In this document: positions 1 through 5,830 of the stretch, piece after piece | Position numbering within the stretch: position 1 is the first letter of the stretch | Layout of the letters: every line of letters starts with the position of its first letter | Made by a program: the position numbers and the translations under genes | From: Actinomycetes bacterium | GTDB taxonomy: Bacteria > Actinomycetota > Acidimicrobiia > Acidimicrobiales > Microtrichaceae | Length of the DNA stretch: 5,830 nt | NCBI GenBank assembly: GCA_023423215.1 | Contig: JAFAFZ010000258.1 | Coordinates: forward strand, 1 to 5,830 | Direction of reading: 5' to 3' | The notes under the pieces: model-generated | Databases searched by the model: none | Seen by the model: the letters and a program-made list of their open reading frames with translations, nothing else | What the model was told of the DNA's origin: nothing

Positions 1-1098
1 GTCCGCGCCCGCGCCGCAGCGGTCAGCGAGGCCGACACCCGTCGCCGCTCGCCCTACGCCCAGCGCTCCGTGGAGCAGCGGGCCCGGCTCGGGTTGCCGG
101 TGCTGCCCACCACGACGATCGGATCGTTCCCGCAGACCAGCGACCTGCGCGCGCTGCGCGCCGGTCACCGCGCGGGCGACGTCGACGAGTCCACCTACCT
201 CGCCGGGCTCGAGGCCGCGACCGAGGCGTGCATCCGGCGTCAGGAGGAGCTCGGCATCGACGTGCTGGTGCACGGCGAGTTCGAGCGCACCGACATGGTC
301 GAGTACTTCGGCCAGCAGCTCGCCGGCTTCGGCACCACCCGGTTCGGGTGGGTGCAGAGCTACGGCTCGCGCTGCGTGAAGCCGCCGGTGCTCTTCGGCG
401 ACGTCGCCCGTCCCGAGCCGATGACGCTGCGGTGGACGACGTTCGCCGCCGGCCTCACCGATCGGCCGATGAAGGGCATGCTCACGGGCCCGGTGACGAT
501 CCTGCAGTGGTCGTTCGTGCGCGACGACCAGCCCGAGGCCGACACGGCGCGGCAGGTCGCGCTGGCGATCCGGGACGAGGTCGTCGACCTCGAGGCCGCC
601 GGCATCGCCATCGTCCAGATCGACGAGCCGGCGCGGCGGGAGGGACTGCCGCTGCGGCGGGTCGACCGGAAGGCGTTCCTGGACTGGGCGACCGAGGCGT
701 TCCGGCTGGCCGCCGGGGGTGTCGGGGACGAGACCCAGATCCACACCCACATGTGCTACGCCGAGTTCGGCGAGATCATGGACGCGATCGTCTCGCTGGA
801 CGCCGACGTCATCTCGATGGAGGCCTCGCGCTCGGGCATGGAGCTCCTCGAGGAGCTGCGCTCGGTCTCGTACCCGAACGAAGTCGGTCCGGGCGTCTGG
901 GACATCCACTCGCCGCGCGTGCCCGACCGGGACGAGGTCGACCGCCTGCTCCACGCGGCGATCCGGGCGCTCGGTGCGGAGCGCCTGTGGGTCAACCCCG
1001 ACTGCGGGCTGAAGACGCGGGGCTGGGCCGAGGTGGAGGCATCGCTCGCCGAGCTCGTCGCCGGCGCTCGCCGCGCGCGCGACGGACTCGCGTCCTGA
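1..1098 (+). CDS. metE: 5-methyltetrahydropteroyltriglutamate-homocysteine S-methyltransferase (cobalamin-independent methionine synthase), C-terminal half, 5'-truncated by window edge
   Basis: MetE transfers the methyl group of 5-methyltetrahydropteroyl-polyglutamate to homocysteine, the last step of methionine synthesis, in the cytoplasm and without vitamin B12. The frame is open from base 1, so the gene begins outside the window. The GTG at 70 is internal, lying just before the [11 protein letters not shown] block that opens the C-terminal barrel. Counting from that GTG as residue 1, the expected site residues are all present: I17-G18-S19, E70 and D185 (homocysteine), W147 and E191 (folate), H280 (proton donor), and the zinc ligands H227, C229, E251 and C312. 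Each sits exactly 414 residues before its Escherichia coli MetE equivalent (for example H641, C643, E665, C726), so there are no indels between these sites. About 365 residues of a roughly 760-residue enzyme are visible. The catalytic half looks intact. Any promoter or riboswitch control would lie outside the window. Confidence 0.96.
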   Translation, partial: VRARAAAVSEADTRRRSPYAQRSVEQRARLGLPVLPTTTIGSFPQTSDLRALRAGHRAGDVDESTYLAGLEAATEACIRRQEELGIDVLVHGEFERTDMVEYFGQQLAGFGTTRFGWVQSYGSRCVKPPVLFGDVARPEPMTLRWTTFAAGLTDRPMKGMLTGPVTILQWSFVRDDQPEADTARQVALAIRDEVVDLEAAGIAIVQIDEPARREGLPLRRVDRKAFLDWATEAFRLAAGGVGDETQIHTHMCYAEFGEIMDAIVSLDADVISMEASRSGMELLEELRSVSYPNEVGPGVWDIHSPRVPDRDEVDRLLHAAIRALGAERLWVNPDCGLKTRGWAEVEASLAELVAGARRARDGLAS

Positions 1099-1105
1099 TC
1101 CGTCC

Positions 1106-1126
1106 TCGGCGGCTCCGGGCCGCCGA
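1106..1126. terminator. Hairpin between convergent metE and acetyltransferase genes, possible bidirectional terminator
   Basis: A perfect 8-bp GC-rich stem (TCGGCGGC at 1106-1113 with GCCGCCGA at 1119-1126) closes a 5-nt loop. It begins 8 bp after the metE stop, in the short gap between two convergent genes, which is where a shared terminator would be expected. Neither strand has a T-run after the stem, so it is not a classical intrinsic terminator. The terminator role is inferred from structure and position. Confidence 0.45.
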
Positions 1127-1171
1127 CCGACGACCGGGCGATCTCCGGCGCTGCGGTCCGCGGCCGGCAGG

Positions 1172-1459
1172 TCAGGCCAGCAGGTCCTGCTGGTCCGGGT
1201 GGGCGGTGAGCCAGTCGGCCACGAACCAGCACGTCGGGCGGACCTTCGCACCCCGACGCCGCACGTCGGCCATCGCCCCCTCGACGAGGACCTCACCGAG
1301 ACCGCGGCCGCGTTGGCTCGGGTCGATCACGGTGTGGGGGAACTCGAGCACCGACCCGTCCGGGGACAGCGGTCGGTAGTCCGCGTAGCCGACGACCTTG
1401 CCGTCCTCGAGCAGTTCGTAGCGGTGCTGGTCCTGGCGATCGATCACCTCGGTGCTCAT
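1172..1459 (-). CDS. Small GNAT-fold N-acetyltransferase (Acetyltransf_CG / YjdJ-like family)
   Basis: This encodes a 95-residue single-domain protein of the compact GNAT-like family PF14542. The acetyl-CoA pyrophosphate-binding loop is visible as QRGRGLG (residues 49-55), preceded by the usual FPHTVIDP strand-turn (40-47). The C-terminal family signature follows: a conserved-type cysteine in PTCWFVADWL (75-84) and a final HPD segment (87-89). The substrate of this family is generally unknown, so the acetyl acceptor cannot be stated. The ATG at 1459 is preferred because the protein then has the family's usual length of about 95 residues. The frame extends upstream to a TTG at 1492, but those 11 residues have no family match. 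No clear Shine-Dalgarno sequence precedes the ATG. The gene is convergent with metE and lies 70 bp downstream of the CPBP protease gene on the same strand, so co-transcription with it is plausible. Confidence 0.85.
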   Translation of the reverse strand: MSTEVIDRQDQHRYELLEDGKVVGYADYRPLSPDGSVLEFPHTVIDPSQRGRGLGEVLVEGAMADVRRRGAKVRPTCWFVADWLTAHPDQQDLLA

Positions 1460-1493
1460 GGCGGACCGGTACCCGCGCGGGAGGACCGCCAAG

Positions 1494-1522
1494 CGTCCGA
1501 GCGTGCGGTGCCGTGTCGGACG
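1494..1522. repeat. 7-bp inverted repeat between CPBP protease and acetyltransferase genes (possible terminator or attenuator)
   Basis: CGTCCGA at 1494-1500 is exactly complementary to TCGGACG at 1516-1522, with a 15-nt loop. On the minus strand the dyad starts 7 bp after the protease stop codon and ends about 34 bp before the acetyltransferase start. It could weaken read-through between the two genes or terminate the protease message. There is no T-tract, and a 7-bp match in GC-rich DNA may be chance. Confidence 0.3.
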
Positions 1523-1529
1523 ACCGGGA

Positions 1530-2342
1530 TCAGGTCGCCCTCGGTGCCTCGGTCGCAGCTCCCGCCGGGAGCTCGATGTGGTGGCGCCGCACCAGCAGGA
1601 CGATGCCGGCGATCACGTAGACGAGGACCGCCGCCAGGGTCGCCACGCTGCCCTCAGGGTCCAGCTCGATGGCGGTGGCGGACAGGATCGAGAAGTCGAA
1701 CAGGCCGTGGAGCACCGAGTTGAGGACGTTGCCCCGCGACACGCGGCGGATCAGGTAGAAGAAGTAGCCGGCCAGGCTGACGATGATCGCCTGGGGGAGG
1801 GCCGAGATGCCCCGGCCGATCACGTTCGTCAGGTGCACCGCCCCGAAGATGACGCTGGACCACAGCGCGACCTGGCCCTCGGTCAGCTGGTGTCGGCGCA
1901 GGGTCACCACGCCGAGTCCACGGAACATGCCCTCTTCACCCCAGCCGACGAACTGGCAGGCGATCAGCAGTGCGATGGTGAAGCCGAGACCCCGGTCCGC
2001 CAGGTTCGAGTACGACGTCGTCACCAGGATCGCGGCGATGAACAGCACGGGCAGGAACCAGAGCCAGCGCTGCACCGGTCGGTCGTCGCGCAGCACGGGG
2101 CGCCACCACCCGAGCGCCGTCACGACGCCGTAGGTGAACCCGAGGGCGAGCCCCAGCGGCACCCACATGCTGGTGAGGACGTCGCGCACCGAGAGCATCT
2201 TGTCGTCGGTCAGGTCGGCCCAGCTCTGCACCCCGAGCCCGACGCCCTGGATGATCGCCAGGTAGACGACGACGATCACGAGGAAGCCCCAGATCGGGAG
2301 CGAACGGCCGGTGGACTCCTCGGGCGTGGTGGTCGTTGCCAT
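1530..2342 (-). CDS. CPBP family intramembrane glutamic/metallo-endopeptidase (CAAX protease / Abi family)
   Basis: This encodes a 270-residue polytopic membrane protein with the three CPBP (PF02517, Rce1-like) motifs in order. These are GEEGMFRGLG, with the catalytic glutamate pair E136-E137 and R141; FGAVH, with F166 and H170; and HGLFD, with H212 and D216. About eight hydrophobic segments are visible near residues 15-38, 55-79, 93-111, 119-135, 159-171, 181-200, 210-223 and 233-251, placing the active site within the membrane. Eukaryotic Rce1 trims prenylated CAAX proteins. Bacterial members have varied roles, including peptide processing and bacteriocin self-immunity, and the substrate here is unknown. 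The ATG at 2342 is chosen because the frame upstream of it (to 2480) is Arg/Pro-rich, lacks family character and would run through the divergent promoter region. The SD is not obvious. It is transcribed away from the DUF1269 gene and is followed on its own strand by the acetyltransferase. Confidence 0.88.
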   Translation of the reverse strand: MATTTTPEESTGRSLPIWGFLVIVVVYLAIIQGVGLGVQSWADLTDDKMLSVRDVLTSMWVPLGLALGFTYGVVTALGWWRPVLRDDRPVQRWLWFLPVLFIAAILVTTSYSNLADRGLGFTIALLIACQFVGWGEEGMFRGLGVVTLRRHQLTEGQVALWSSVIFGAVHLTNVIGRGISALPQAIIVSLAGYFFYLIRRVSRGNVLNSVLHGLFDFSILSATAIELDPEGSVATLAAVLVYVIAGIVLLVRRHHIELPAGAATEAPRAT

Positions 2343-2382
2343 GCCGAACCGTACGCCGCGGCGCCGACCCGTCGTCGGACGC

Positions 2383-2426
2383 ACATCACGGGCCGGCGCC
2401 CGGCGATCATCCGGAACGGGTGATGT
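2383..2426. promoter_or_regulatory. Divergent intergenic region with 7-bp dyad (candidate operator)
   Basis: The 140-bp gap (2343-2482) between the divergent protease and DUF1269 genes must hold the promoter for each, unless one is leaderless. Within it ACATCAC at 2383-2389 is matched by its reverse complement GTGATGT at 2420-2426, 30 nt apart. The segment between is GC-rich and carries a short self-complementary stretch (CGGGC at 2389-2393 with GCCCG at 2398-2402). I see no convincing -35/-10 pair in either direction. An operator role is only a suggestion. Confidence 0.25.
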
Positions 2427-2471
2427 CGCGCGTTCGGGCCGGCGACGACGATCTCCGGGAACCCACCACCC

Positions 2472-2477
2472 GAGGAG
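2472..2477 (+). promoter_or_regulatory. Ribosome binding site of the DUF1269 gene
   Basis: GAGGAG ends 5 nt before the GTG at 2483. It is the clearest Shine-Dalgarno match in the region and decides the start over earlier in-frame candidates from 2336 on. Confidence 0.75.
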
Positions 2478-2482
2478 CACCC

Positions 2483-2965
2483 GTGCCCGACCTGATCGCC
2501 ATCGGCTACGACGACACCACCACCGCGCTCTCCGCCATGGACGAGGCCACCCGCCTCGCCGGCGACCTCATCATCCAGCCCGACGCGATCGCAGCGGTCG
2601 TGCGCGGCGAGGACGGCAAGTTCCGCACCATCACCAACCAGCACGAGGTCGGCGCGGGCGCGACCTGGGGCATGTTCTGGGGGCTCCTCTTCGGCGTCCT
2701 CTTCTTCGTGCCGATCTTCGGCATGGCGCTCGGAGCGGCATTCGGTGCGCTCGGCGGCAAGCTCGCCAAGGACTCGATCAGCAAGGACTTCCAGCAGCAG
2801 GTCCGTGCGGCCATGCAGCCCGGCACGTCGGCGCTGTTCATGATCGTGGAGCAGATGACCACCGACAAGGCGCTCGACGGCCTCGGCCAGTTCGGCGGCC
2901 ACGTCATCAAGACCTCGCTCAGCGCCGAGGACGAGGCCGAGATCCAGGCCCACCTGCACGGCTGA
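2483..2965 (+). CDS. DUF1269 domain-containing membrane protein
   Basis: This encodes a 160-residue protein with the DUF1269 (PF06897, COG4803) architecture. It has an N-terminal segment, PDLIAIGYDD (2-11), with a predicted alpha/beta region to about residue 55. A hydrophobic glycine-rich hairpin follows (about 57-92), and then a soluble C-terminal region contains SALFMIVEQ (116-124) and an acidic helix near 147-158. The hairpin has glycines at 59, 63, 67 and 71, then at 80, 84, 88 and 92, with a proline at 77 between the two runs. This is a double GxxxG zipper suited to tight helix packing. The molecular function of the family is not known, and membrane location is inferred from the hydrophobic segment. 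The GTG start is supported by GAGGAG 5 nt upstream and by the family's usual length of about 160 residues. Frame upstream of it back to 2336 overlaps the divergent protease start and is not protein-like. It is divergent from the CPBP gene and followed by the regulator on the same strand after about 140 bp. Confidence 0.88.
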   Translation: MPDLIAIGYDDTTTALSAMDEATRLAGDLIIQPDAIAAVVRGEDGKFRTITNQHEVGAGATWGMFWGLLFGVLFFVPIFGMALGAAFGALGGKLAKDSISKDFQQQVRAAMQPGTSALFMIVEQMTTDKALDGLGQFGGHVIKTSLSAEDEAEIQAHLHG

Positions 2966-3014
2966 GCCCGGCGATCCGTCGCTCGAGGAGGCCGGCGACA
3001 TCCACCACCGAGCT

Positions 3015-3039
3015 CCCGGCTGCCGGGCGGCAACGCCGC
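3015..3039 (+). terminator. Two adjacent small hairpins downstream of the DUF1269 gene (weak terminator candidate)
   Basis: CCCGG (3015-3019) pairs with CCGGG (3023-3027) across a 3-nt loop. GCGGC (3027-3031) pairs with GCCGC (3035-3039) across another 3-nt loop. The two stems share one base, so they cannot both form fully. They lie about 50 bp after the DUF1269 stop and before the regulator's promoter region. There is no T-run, and 5-bp stems are common at this GC content. Confidence 0.25.
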
Positions 3040-3064
3040 GGCAGGAGCGCCGGTCGCCGCTGCC

Positions 3065-3070
3065 TACACT
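3065..3070 (+). promoter_or_regulatory. Candidate -10 element for the LuxR-family regulator gene
   Basis: TACACT is a good match to a TAnnnT sigma-70/SigA-type -10 box and stands out in an otherwise very GC-rich gap. It would place the transcript start near 3077-3079, about 30 nt before the regulator start. No recognisable -35 hexamer lies 16-18 bp upstream. Confidence 0.35.
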
Positions 3071-3096
3071 GACCACTCGTCATGGCGGACGAGTCC

Positions 3097-3101
3097 GGAG
3101 G
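3097..3101 (+). promoter_or_regulatory. Ribosome binding site of the LuxR-family regulator
   Basis: GGAGG lies 6 nt before the GTG at 3108 but only 3 nt before the tandem GTG at 3105. The spacing favours 3108 as the main start. The choice changes the protein by one residue. Confidence 0.65.
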
Positions 3102-3107
3102 TCGGTG

Positions 3108-5360
3108 GTGACGCTGGCCGAGCAGGTCGCAGGGTCGACGGACCGGTGGGGCGTGGTGCCGCAACGCCTGCGGCCCCACCGCCCCCGGCCCGAGCAGATC
3201 GACCGCGCGGTTGTGCTCGATCGCATCACAGCAGCGGACGCCGCGGTCGTGGTGCTCGTCGCCGCGGCGGGCTACGGCAAGTCGACCACGCTGAGCCAGC
3301 TCGCCCAGCGAGACCACCGAGCCGCCGCGTGGATCACCCTGGATCCGAGCGACGCCGATCCCGTCGTGCTGGTCCGGCACCTGGTGCGCGCCCTGGCGCT
3401 CGGCGGGGTCGACGTCGCAGAGGTCGAGGCGGCGCTGTCGGTCGCGGAACCGCAGCTGTGGCGGGCTGTCGTCCCACGCCTCGCCACTGCGCTCGACGGC
3501 GAGGTCGAGCCGTTCCTGCTGGTGGTCGACGACGTCCACCTGGTCGTCGACGCGTCGGCCCGACTGCTGGACCACGTCCTGGACCTCGTTCCGGACGGCT
3601 CCAGGGTTGTGCTCGCGGGGCGGGGACCGGGTGGGCTGGAGCTGGCCCGCCGCCGACTGGCCGGTCGGGTCCTCGAGCTGGGCCAGGACGACCTCGCCTT
3701 CGAGCCGGCCGAGGCCCGTTCCCTCGTGGACGTCGCCGCACCGGCGCTGTCTCCGACGATGGTCGACGAGCTCCTGCGCGTCACCGAGGGGTGGCCGGCC
3801 GGCGTGCACCTGGGCATCCTCGCCCTGCGCGACCACCCCGATCCGCCGGTGGTGATGGGTGGCCTGCTGACGTCGGACCACCGCGTCGTCGAGTACCTGC
3901 AGCAGGTCGTGCTGGACCGCCTCGCCCCGGACGATCGGCGCTTCCTGACCGAGATCTCGGTCCTGGAGCGGCCGAGCGGCCCGCTCTGCGATGCCACGAC
4001 CGGAGGTTCCGGCGGCGCGACGCGGTTGGCGGCGCTGGTCGCGTCCGGCAACGTCTTCCTCTCGCCGGTGATCGACGCGCCGGACACCTACCGACTGCAC
4101 CAGCTGTTCGCCGACCTGCTCGTGATGGAGCTGCGTCGCGTCGATCCGGGGCGCGAGCCGGTGCTGCGGCGCAACGCCGCGCGCTGGGAGGCCGACCACG
4201 GACAGGCCGACGCAGCGGTGCGCCAGGCGCTGAGCGCCGGGGACCACGAGCTCGCGGCGCGGATCGTGTACGCCCACCACTCGAAGGTGATGCTGCGCGG
4301 CGAGGTGACGACGCTGCGGCGCTGGATCGACTCGTTCCCGGGCGACGTCGTGGCGACCAACGGTCTGCTGGCGCTCGCCGCTGGATGGGCAGCGGTGTCG
4401 GCCGGCGATCGGGCGACGGTCGAGCACCACCTCGGGGCCGCCCGCAAGCTGCAGGTCGAGGGTCCGTTGCCGGACGGCTCGGCGACGTTCGAGCTGGCGG
4501 TCGCCGCCCTGGAGATGATCGCCGCGCTGGACGGGGTCGAGGGGACGGCCCGCTGCGCGTCGATGCTGCTCGACGCCGGCCCGTCCGCCAGTCCGTGGTG
4601 GCGCCTGGCGCGGTCGCAGCGTGCGATCGCCCGCGTCGCCGCGGGCCTCGAGGAGCCGGTCGAGGCGTTCCACGCCGCCGAGCTGGACACGCGCGGCCAA
4701 CCCTCGGTCCACCTGGTCGCGCTGTCGCAGCTCGCGCTGGCCCACCTGCACGCCGGCGACGTGCGACGGGCCGAGCAGCTGTCGCGCCAGGCGGTCGACG
4801 AGGCCGCCGAGCACGGACTGTGGACCTACACGATCGTCGGCATGTTCCACTGCGTGGCGAGCCTCATCGCCGCGACCGTCGGCGATCTGGACGGCTCGCT
4901 GGCGCACGCGAAGGATGCCGAGGGCATCCTCGAGCTGTGTGACGAGGTCGCTCCGCGTGCGGCGATCCAGGCGCGACAGGTGCTGGCCGAGTCGGCGCTC
5001 GTGCGCGGCGACCTGGCGCTGGCCGCGTCGCTCCTGCGCGACGCGGGCCGTCGGCTCGAGCAGGAGCCCGATGCGCTCGGGTGGGCCCGGCTCCAGGCCG
5101 AGCTCGAGGAGCGGGTGGACGAGGCGCGGCGCGCCCCGCAGGTCGAACAGCTCACCGCAGCCGAGCTGCGGGTGCTGCAGCACCTGCCGACCCACCGGTC
5201 GCTGGTCGAGATCGGCGCCGAGCTCTACGTGTCGCGCAACACCGTGAAGTCGCACTCCGTCGCCATCTACCGGAAGCTCGGGGTCGCCGGCCGCAGCGAG
5301 GCGGTCCAGCGTGCGCGCGAGCTGGGGCTGATCGAGCCGACCGGTGCGCCCGAGCGGTAG
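3108..5360 (+). CDS. MalT-like LuxR-family transcriptional regulator (STAND ATPase, TPR-like region, LuxR HTH)
   Basis: This is a 750-residue signal-transduction ATPase that likely binds DNA when activated. The N-terminal NTPase has a Walker A AAGYGKST (residues 53-60, catalytic K58), with alanine in place of the first P-loop glycine as is common in MalT relatives. Its Walker B is FLLVVDD (136-142), and a STAND GWPAG motif lies at 229-233. A winged-helix junction YRLHQLFADLL (328-338) follows. Residues of about 350-670 are alanine-rich helical repeats of TPR/MalT type, the expected ligand- or partner-sensing part. Residues 681-744 are a complete LuxR/GerE helix-turn-helix, with VSRNTVKSH (708-716) in the recognition region. 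It is shorter than Escherichia coli MalT (901 residues), mainly in the repeat region. The inducer and targets cannot be read from sequence. The start is GTG 3108 by SD spacing, with GTG 3105 as the alternative. It is not coupled to its neighbours: gaps of about 140 bp precede it and 135 bp follow it. Confidence 0.92.
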   Translation: MTLAEQVAGSTDRWGVVPQRLRPHRPRPEQIDRAVVLDRITAADAAVVVLVAAAGYGKSTTLSQLAQRDHRAAAWITLDPSDADPVVLVRHLVRALALGGVDVAEVEAALSVAEPQLWRAVVPRLATALDGEVEPFLLVVDDVHLVVDASARLLDHVLDLVPDGSRVVLAGRGPGGLELARRRLAGRVLELGQDDLAFEPAEARSLVDVAAPALSPTMVDELLRVTEGWPAGVHLGILALRDHPDPPVVMGGLLTSDHRVVEYLQQVVLDRLAPDDRRFLTEISVLERPSGPLCDATTGGSGGATRLAALVASGNVFLSPVIDAPDTYRLHQLFADLLVMELRRVDPGREPVLRRNAARWEADHGQADAAVRQALSAGDHELAARIVYAHHSKVMLRGEVTTLRRWIDSFPGDVVATNGLLALAAGWAAVSAGDRATVEHHLGAARKLQVEGPLPDGSATFELAVAALEMIAALDGVEGTARCASMLLDAGPSASPWWRLARSQRAIARVAAGLEEPVEAFHAAELDTRGQPSVHLVALSQLALAHLHAGDVRRAEQLSRQAVDEAAEHGLWTYTIVGMFHCVASLIAATVGDLDGSLAHAKDAEGILELCDEVAPRAAIQARQVLAESALVRGDLALAASLLRDAGRRLEQEPDALGWARLQAELEERVDEARRAPQVEQLTAAELRVLQHLPTHRSLVEIGAELYVSRNTVKSHSVAIYRKLGVAGRSEAVQRARELGLIEPTGAPER

Positions 5361-5398
5361 CCCGCCTCACGCCGACCCGGGACCGCCCGGCAGGCGGG
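5361..5398 (+). terminator. Nested inverted repeat right after the regulator stop, candidate terminator
   Basis: CCCGCCT (5361-5367) begins at the first base after the TAG stop and is exactly complementary to AGGCGGG (5392-5398). Inside it, CCGGG (5377-5381) pairs with CCCGG (5386-5390) around a 4-nt loop. The left arm carries a 9-nt bulge between the stems and the right arm only one unpaired base. There is no T-tract, but GC-rich actinobacterial terminators often lack one. Its position directly after a stop codon and before a gene with its own SD supports a terminator role. Confidence 0.45.
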
Positions 5399-5411
5399 TG
5401 ATCGCCAGAGG

Positions 5412-5433
5412 GGATCGAGGTCCGCGCCGATCC
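5412..5433. repeat. 6-bp inverted repeat upstream of the SCO1-like gene
   Basis: GGATCG (5412-5417) and CGATCC (5428-5433) form an exact dyad with a 10-nt spacer, about 60 bp before the SCO1-like start. It could be an operator or part of a 5' leader structure. No promoter hexamers are evident beside it, and chance is a real alternative. Confidence 0.2.
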
Positions 5434-5482
5434 AGATGGAACTGCACGGGTCCGCGGCCCGACTCATCCACGACCGACGATC

Positions 5483-5489
5483 GGAAGGA
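5483..5489 (+). promoter_or_regulatory. Ribosome binding site of the SCO1-like gene
   Basis: GGAAGGA ends 6 nt before the GTG at 5496. It fixes the start of this edge-truncated gene, whose frame remains open for some distance upstream. Confidence 0.75.
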
Positions 5490-5495
5490 CGCGAC

Positions 5496-5830
5496 GTGGA
5501 GAGCGGGACGGGCCCAGAGGCGGACCGCGGCACGCTGCGCCGCCGCACGCTGACCACCGTCGGACTCATCGTCGCGACGGTGGTCGTGGTCGGCGTGATC
5601 GCCTGGGTCGGCACCCGGTCCGAGGGGCCCGTCGACGCGGCGTCGGACTGGGCCGGCACGGTGCTCGGGATCGAGCAGGCCGAGCCGTCGGTGGTGCTGG
5701 CCGACACGGCCGGTCAGCCGTTCGACCTGACGACCGACACCGTGCGTCCCCTCACGCTGCTGATGTTCGGCTACACGAACTGCCCCGACGTCTGCCCGAT
5801 CAGCCTCGGCACGCTGGCGAGCGCGCTGCG
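5496..5830 (+). CDS. SCO1/SenC family copper/redox protein, N-terminal part, 3'-truncated by window edge
   Basis: The visible 111 codons encode a short basic N-terminus (RRR at 15-17), one transmembrane anchor at about residues 19-38, and the start of a thioredoxin-like domain outside the membrane. The family signature is clear: FGYTNCPDVCP, with the copper/redox cysteines C96 and C100 in CxxxC spacing, preceded by the ADTAGQPFDL strand-turn typical of SCO1/SenC (PF02630). Family members deliver copper to the CuA site of cytochrome c oxidase or act as thiol reductants. The conserved downstream histidine lies outside the window, so the copper site cannot be checked. No lipobox cysteine is present, so it appears anchored by its helix and not as a lipoprotein. 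The GTG start is supported by GGAAGGA 6 nt upstream. The gene follows the regulator by 135 bp, behind a candidate terminator, so it probably has its own promoter. Confidence 0.9.
   Translation, partial: MESGTGPEADRGTLRRRTLTTVGLIVATVVVVGVIAWVGTRSEGPVDAASDWAGTVLGIEQAEPSVVLADTAGQPFDLTTDTVRPLTLLMFGYTNCPDVCPISLGTLASAL

Noticed and set aside
70..72. GTG at 70 as a true start of a short, stand-alone MetE C-terminal-domain protein.
   Set aside because: The frame is open to base 1, and the preceding residues ([10 protein letters not shown] and before) look like the normal MetE linker between its two barrels, so a full-length gene cut by the window edge is the simpler reading. Sequence to the left would settle it.
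228..1379. A 383-codon plus-strand frame overlapping metE and the acetyltransferase.
   Set aside because: Low-complexity Arg/Ala/Pro composition; the metE frame has every expected catalytic residue, and this frame runs antisense into a second real gene.
1472..1481. Perfect 10-bp palindrome CCCGCGCGGG just upstream of the acetyltransferase start.
   Set aside because: It is composed only of G and C in GC-rich DNA and has no supporting second site or promoter context, so chance is the likelier explanation.
2412..2434. GGAAC followed by GTT in the divergent gap as an ECF-sigma (SigE/SigR-like) promoter.
   Set aside because: The spacing between the two elements is about 14-15 nt, several bases short of what those sigma factors use.
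2336..2482. A 49-residue N-terminal extension of the DUF1269 protein from a TTG at 2336.
   Set aside because: It overlaps the divergent protease start, lacks family similarity, and the GTG at 2483 has a strong SD.
3146..4942. A 598-codon plus-strand frame inside the regulator.
   Set aside because: It is almost wholly Arg/Ala/Gly/Pro, the usual look of an out-of-frame reading of GC-rich DNA, and the overlapping regulator frame is the real one.
2919..5255. A 778-codon open frame on the minus strand opposite the LuxR-family regulator.
   Set aside because: It is rich in Arg, Gln, His and Asp without a plausible fold, and lies antisense to a gene with clear Walker, STAND and HTH motifs. Stop-poor antisense frames of this size are expected in very GC-rich coding DNA.

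Overview
The window looks like an ordinary chromosomal segment of a very GC-rich bacterium, most likely an actinomycetote. The evidence is the strong G/C bias at third codon positions, GTG starts, long spurious open frames on the opposite strand, and the gene families present: an actinobacterial-style stand-alone LuxR/MalT-like regulator, a DUF1269 protein and a CPBP protease. I cannot place it to genus. No RNA genes, mobile elements, CRISPR arrays or phage genes are visible, and almost all of the sequence is coding.

Layout from left to right: (1) the C-terminal catalytic half of cobalamin-independent methionine synthase MetE (+), cut by the left edge and ending at 1098; (2) a small GNAT-fold acetyltransferase (-, 1172-1459), convergent with metE across a 73-bp gap that holds a perfect 8-bp hairpin; (3) a CPBP/CAAX-type intramembrane metalloprotease (-, 1530-2342), upstream of the acetyltransferase on the same strand; (4) a DUF1269 membrane protein (+, 2483-2965), divergent from the protease across a 140-bp gap; (5) a large STAND-ATPase/LuxR regulator (+, 3108-5357 plus stop); (6) the start of a SCO1/SenC-type copper/redox protein (+, from 5496), cut by the right edge after its CxxxC motif.

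The genes do not form an obvious single pathway. MetE makes methionine. The SCO1-like protein probably works in cytochrome oxidase copper-site assembly or thiol redox outside the membrane. The regulator has no diagnostic target here. The protease and acetyltransferase may be co-transcribed. I found no convincing evidence for a new multi-gene system. The observations most worth a second look are a strikingly regular double glycine-zipper in the DUF1269 protein, a 9-codon ORF that overlaps the regulator start as GTGA, and several intergenic dyads.
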